DNA of 64,000 nt from Sphingomonas sp. JC676 (GTDB lineage: Bacteria > Pseudomonadota > Alphaproteobacteria > Sphingomonadales > Sphingomonadaceae). A program made the translations under genes and the position numbers. Of the stretch, positions 61,870 through 64,000 are shown piece by piece. The stretch is from the NCBI RefSeq assembly GCF_014489075.1, contig NZ_JACTGR010000008.1, positions 1-64,000 of the forward strand. Direction: 5' to 3'. Each line of letters opens with the position of its first letter. Positions within the stretch are counted from its first letter, which is position 1. The notes under the pieces are model-generated. The model was given only the letters and a program-made list of their open reading frames with translations, was not told where the DNA came from and did not search any database.

Positions 61870-62607
61870 TTATGCCTTCGCGCCCGCGACGATCGGCGCA
61901 AGGATCGCCGCCAGCGCGTCGTCGAAATGCTGCGCCATTGCCGCGGCCGCACCGCCCGGACTGCCGGCGACGACCTCGCGGACGATATCCTCGTGCAAGT
62001 CCTGCACCCGCTTGAGCTCGGGGGTGGCCGACCAGCGCTCGATGCCGGCGAGCATCGAGGCTTCGATGAGCTGGCGGAACGCCTCGATCAGCAGCGGGTA
62101 GAGCGGATTGGCGGTCGCGCGGGCGAGCGTCATGTGCAGCTTGAGATCCAGGCTCGAATAACGTTCGGCATTGCCGAGATGCTCGGCCATTTCGGCCACG
62201 ATCACCTGCAGCTCGGCTGCGTCCGCGTCGTTGCGGCGTTCGGCGGCGAGCGCGACCATCGCGATCTCGATGCCGCGGCGCATCTCGAGGATGTCGCGGG
62301 CCTCGGCCTGGCCGATCAAGACCGCATTCTTGATCACGCGCGAGATCATCTCGCCATCGACCGACACGATCGTCGCGCGCTTGCCGACCGCCATCTCGAC
62401 AAGACCCGTGCCGGCGAGCGCCCGCATTGCCTCGCGCACCACGGGCCGGCTGACCCCCAGCATCACGCTGATCGTCGTCTCGCTCGGCAGTTTGGCGCCC
62501 GGGCGAAGCTGCTCGCTTGCGACATGATCGCGCAGATAGTCGATGACACGTTCGACCAGACCGGTCTTCGCGCCGCCGGCTTCGGCCTCGTTGCTGGTCG
62601 CCTGCAC
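61870..62607 (-). CDS. FadR-subfamily GntR transcriptional regulator (2)
   Basis: A 245-residue protein: winged helix VERVIDYLRDHVASEQLRPGAKLPSETTISVMLGVSRPVVREAMRALAGTGLVEM and an FCD domain with DLKLHMTLARATANP and HEDIVREVVAG (metal-binding Asp/His). The start is GTG 62607 after AGGAGAACATATT. The open frame runs on for 400 codons upstream as a shadow of the MFS gene and is not coding. It is divergent from the transporter gene with the palindrome at 62720 between them, so it is the likely binder. Confidence 0.9.
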   Translation of the reverse strand: MQATSNEAEAGGAKTGLVERVIDYLRDHVASEQLRPGAKLPSETTISVMLGVSRPVVREAMRALAGTGLVEMAVGKRATIVSVDGEMISRVIKNAVLIGQAEARDILEMRRGIEIAMVALAAERRNDADAAELQVIVAEMAEHLGNAERYSSLDLKLHMTLARATANPLYPLLIEAFRQLIEASMLAGIERWSATPELKRVQDLHEDIVREVVAGSPGGAAAAMAQHFDDALAAILAPIVAGAKA

Positions 62608-62719
62608 AATATGTTCTCCTGGTGCGTAATCTATCGGCAGATTCCGCCGCAGGGCAAGCGGGCCCTGCCCGGCGTTTCTTAAAAAGCCGCTTGCGTCGCT
62701 TCGGTGCAAACTGGTAGCA

Positions 62720-62732
62720 CCTGTCTTACAGG
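62720..62732. promoter_or_regulatory. Candidate GntR operator, copy 2
   Basis: CCTGT-CTT-ACAGG, a perfect 5-3-5 inverted repeat between the divergent FadR-type regulator (start 62607) and the MFS gene (start 62779). It shares 13 bases in a row with the copy at 60148-60160. Confidence 0.55.
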
Positions 62733-62778
62733 ATTGCGAACAAGATCCTGAGAGCGAATCCCGTGAGGAAGCTGAGGC

Positions 62779-64000
62779 ATGACCACGAGTATCGGCGCGG
62801 CCGCTGACGCGGCCGGCGCCACGGCGTCTGCCGGCCGGTATCGCTGGGTGATCTGCGCGCTGCTCTTCGCCTCGACGACGCTCTGCTACATGGACCGCCA
62901 GATATTCGGGCTGCTCAAGCCGACCCTCGATCTCGAGCTCGGCTGGTCCGAGACGGTCTATGGCGACGTGATCGCCACCTTCTCGTTGATGTATGCCTGC
63001 GGCTATTTGTTCGGCGGGCGGCTGATGGACCGGATCGGCGTGCGGCGGGGCCTGTCGCTCGCGGTCGCCGGCTGGAGCATCAGCGCGGCGCTGCACGGGT
63101 TGATGACGACGGCCTTGGGCTTCAAGTTCGCGCGCGGCGCGCTGGGCCTGACCGAGGGGGGTAACTTCCCGGCCTCGATCAAGGCGGTGCGCGAATGGTT
63201 CCCGCCGCGCGAGCGCGCCTTCGCTACCGGACTTTTCAACGCGGGCAGCAATATCGGCGCGATCGTGACGCCGATCAGTCTGCCGTTCGTGGTGGCGCTG
63301 GTCGGCTGGCGCGCGGCGTTCGTGTTGGCGGGTGCGCTCGGCCTGATCTGGGTGGCGCTGTGGCTGCGCTTCTACGAGACACCCGCGCGGCGGCGGAGGC
63401 TTTCGGCCGCGGAGCTGGCCTATATCCGGTCGGGCGACGGCGACGCGCCCGAGCCGGCCAAGGTGCCGTGGCTGTCGCTCTTCGCCTATCGCGGCACCTG
63501 GGCCTATGCACTCGGCATGCTGCTCACCAGCCCGGTCTGGTGGTTCTATCTCAACTGGGTCCCCGGCTTCCTCCACCAGCGCTTCGGCGTGAACATGATG
63601 GCGTCGATAGCGCCGCTGGTGACGATCTACCTGATCGCCGACATCGGCAGCGTCGCGGGCGGCTGGATCTCGTCGCGGCTGATCCGCGGCGGCATGCCGG
63701 TGCTGCGCGCACGGATGATCGCGATGCTGTGCATGGCGGTGTGCCCGATCCCGGTGGCGCTGGTCTCGGGCGTGTCGGGCATGTGGCCCGCCGTGCTGCT
63801 GATCGCGCTGGCGGCGGCGGGGCACCAGGGGCTCTCGGCCAATCTCTACACGATCGTCTCCGACACGCTGCCGGCAGGCGCGGTGAGCTCGGTGATCGGT
63901 ATCGGCGGCTTCGCCGCCGGCGTCACCGGCATGTTCGTGGCGATGGCGGTCGGACGGATCCTCGACGCCACTGGCGGAAACTACATGGTCCTGTTCATAG
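62779..64000 (+). CDS. MFS transporter, anion:cation symporter (hexuronate) type, 3' end missing
   Basis: About 407 residues are visible from ATG 62779 and the frame is still open at the window end. It has the MFS 12-helix pattern. After a short Ala-rich N-terminus, helix 1 reads RYRWVICALLFASTTLCYMDRQIFG, the conserved loop 2-3 is GGRLMDRIGVRRGL, and LTEGGNFPASIKAVREWFPPRERAFATGLFNAGSNIG matches ExuT/GarP-like carriers of hexuronates. It is the likely inner-membrane importer for the pectin-derived acid sugar. Confidence 0.9.
   Translation, partial: MTTSIGAAADAAGATASAGRYRWVICALLFASTTLCYMDRQIFGLLKPTLDLELGWSETVYGDVIATFSLMYACGYLFGGRLMDRIGVRRGLSLAVAGWSISAALHGLMTTALGFKFARGALGLTEGGNFPASIKAVREWFPPRERAFATGLFNAGSNIGAIVTPISLPFVVALVGWRAAFVLAGALGLIWVALWLRFYETPARRRRLSAAELAYIRSGDGDAPEPAKVPWLSLFAYRGTWAYALGMLLTSPVWWFYLNWVPGFLHQRFGVNMMASIAPLVTIYLIADIGSVAGGWISSRLIRGGMPVLRARMIAMLCMAVCPIPVALVSGVSGMWPAVLLIALAAAGHQGLSANLYTIVSDTLPAGAVSSVIGIGGFAAGVTGMFVAMAVGRILDATGGNYMVLFI

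Noticed and set aside
61870..63825. 651-codon minus-strand frame that includes the second FadR-type regulator
   Set aside because: Only the part from GTG 62607 is protein-like; the rest is antisense to the MFS gene.
1..64000. CRISPR arrays, rRNA genes, riboswitches
   Set aside because: No regularly spaced repeats, no rRNA-like sequence, and no thiamine or cobalamin riboswitch signature upstream of thiL, cobS, cobT or the TonB receptors that I could recognise.

Overview
The window is high-GC alphaproteobacterial chromosome, most likely from a Sphingomonas-type organism. The grounds are the hisG-hisD-nusB-thiL and infA-maf-RNase-yacG gene orders, cobS/cobT with an adjacent ribbon-helix-helix gene, the 180-kDa-class NAD-glutamate dehydrogenase, four TonB receptor genes or remnants, PEPxxWA-CTERM proteins, and a DUF2332/DUF6157/pirin/BolA background. 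No phage or CRISPR array is visible. The last gene (MFS transporter) runs off the right end.

Layout. 0.2-2.8 kb: tRNA-Phe(GAA), then yacG, an RNase E/G-like gene, maf and infA on the minus strand, and a small molybdopterin-binding (Mop) gene on the plus strand, directly followed by the decapitated C-terminal third of a TonB receptor. 3.6-13.8 kb: S9 peptidase, proton-pumping pyrophosphatase, thiL-nusB-hisD-hisG, and small housekeeping or unknown genes. 13.9-17.4 kb: unknown membrane protein, pirin, GST, BolA, J-domain protein. 17.4-22.6 kb: an eight-gene minus-strand run (DUF899, three VOC proteins, DUF4287, two GSTs, DUF1428) divergent from an HxlR regulator, with two operator-like palindromes at the regulator start. 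22.6-27.7 kb: cobS and cobT separated by two opposite-strand PEPxxWA-CTERM genes.

27.8-35.3 kb: an iron locus of two convergent units. On the plus strand are a siderophore TonB receptor, a SEL1-repeat protein and a PiuC-type dioxygenase. On the minus strand are PepSY, DUF2271, DUF4198 and ApbE. Both units have Fur-box-like palindromes upstream and a long inverted repeat lies between them. 35.3-41.3 kb: NAD-GDH and a PAS protein.

41.5-52 kb: an accessory zone beginning at tRNA-Thr(CGT). It holds a frameshifted P4-type integrase, a FecI-FecR-TonB(STN)-M28 peptidase surface-signalling unit, a remnant of the RNA-repair methyltransferase Hen1, an NT-HEPN protein, a MucR-like regulator, TraD plus a relaxase fragment, and an outer-membrane-protein tail. 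51.9-54.7 kb: an uncharacterised run of an exported ComEC-like metallo-beta-lactamase-fold protein, a lipoprotein and a 72-residue Cys protein. 55.3-64 kb: a pectin/galacturonate-type catabolic cluster (TonB receptor, two FadR-type regulators, enolase-superfamily enzyme, GH28 polygalacturonase, MFS transporter) with a shared palindrome in two promoter regions.

Recurring themes are stop/start overlaps and rare initiation codons. TTG is used at infA, the RNase gene, yacG and the sigma factor. CTG is proposed inside CTGA overlaps at thiL, the SEL1 gene and apbE. All functional assignments come from reading protein motifs by eye; no database search was run.
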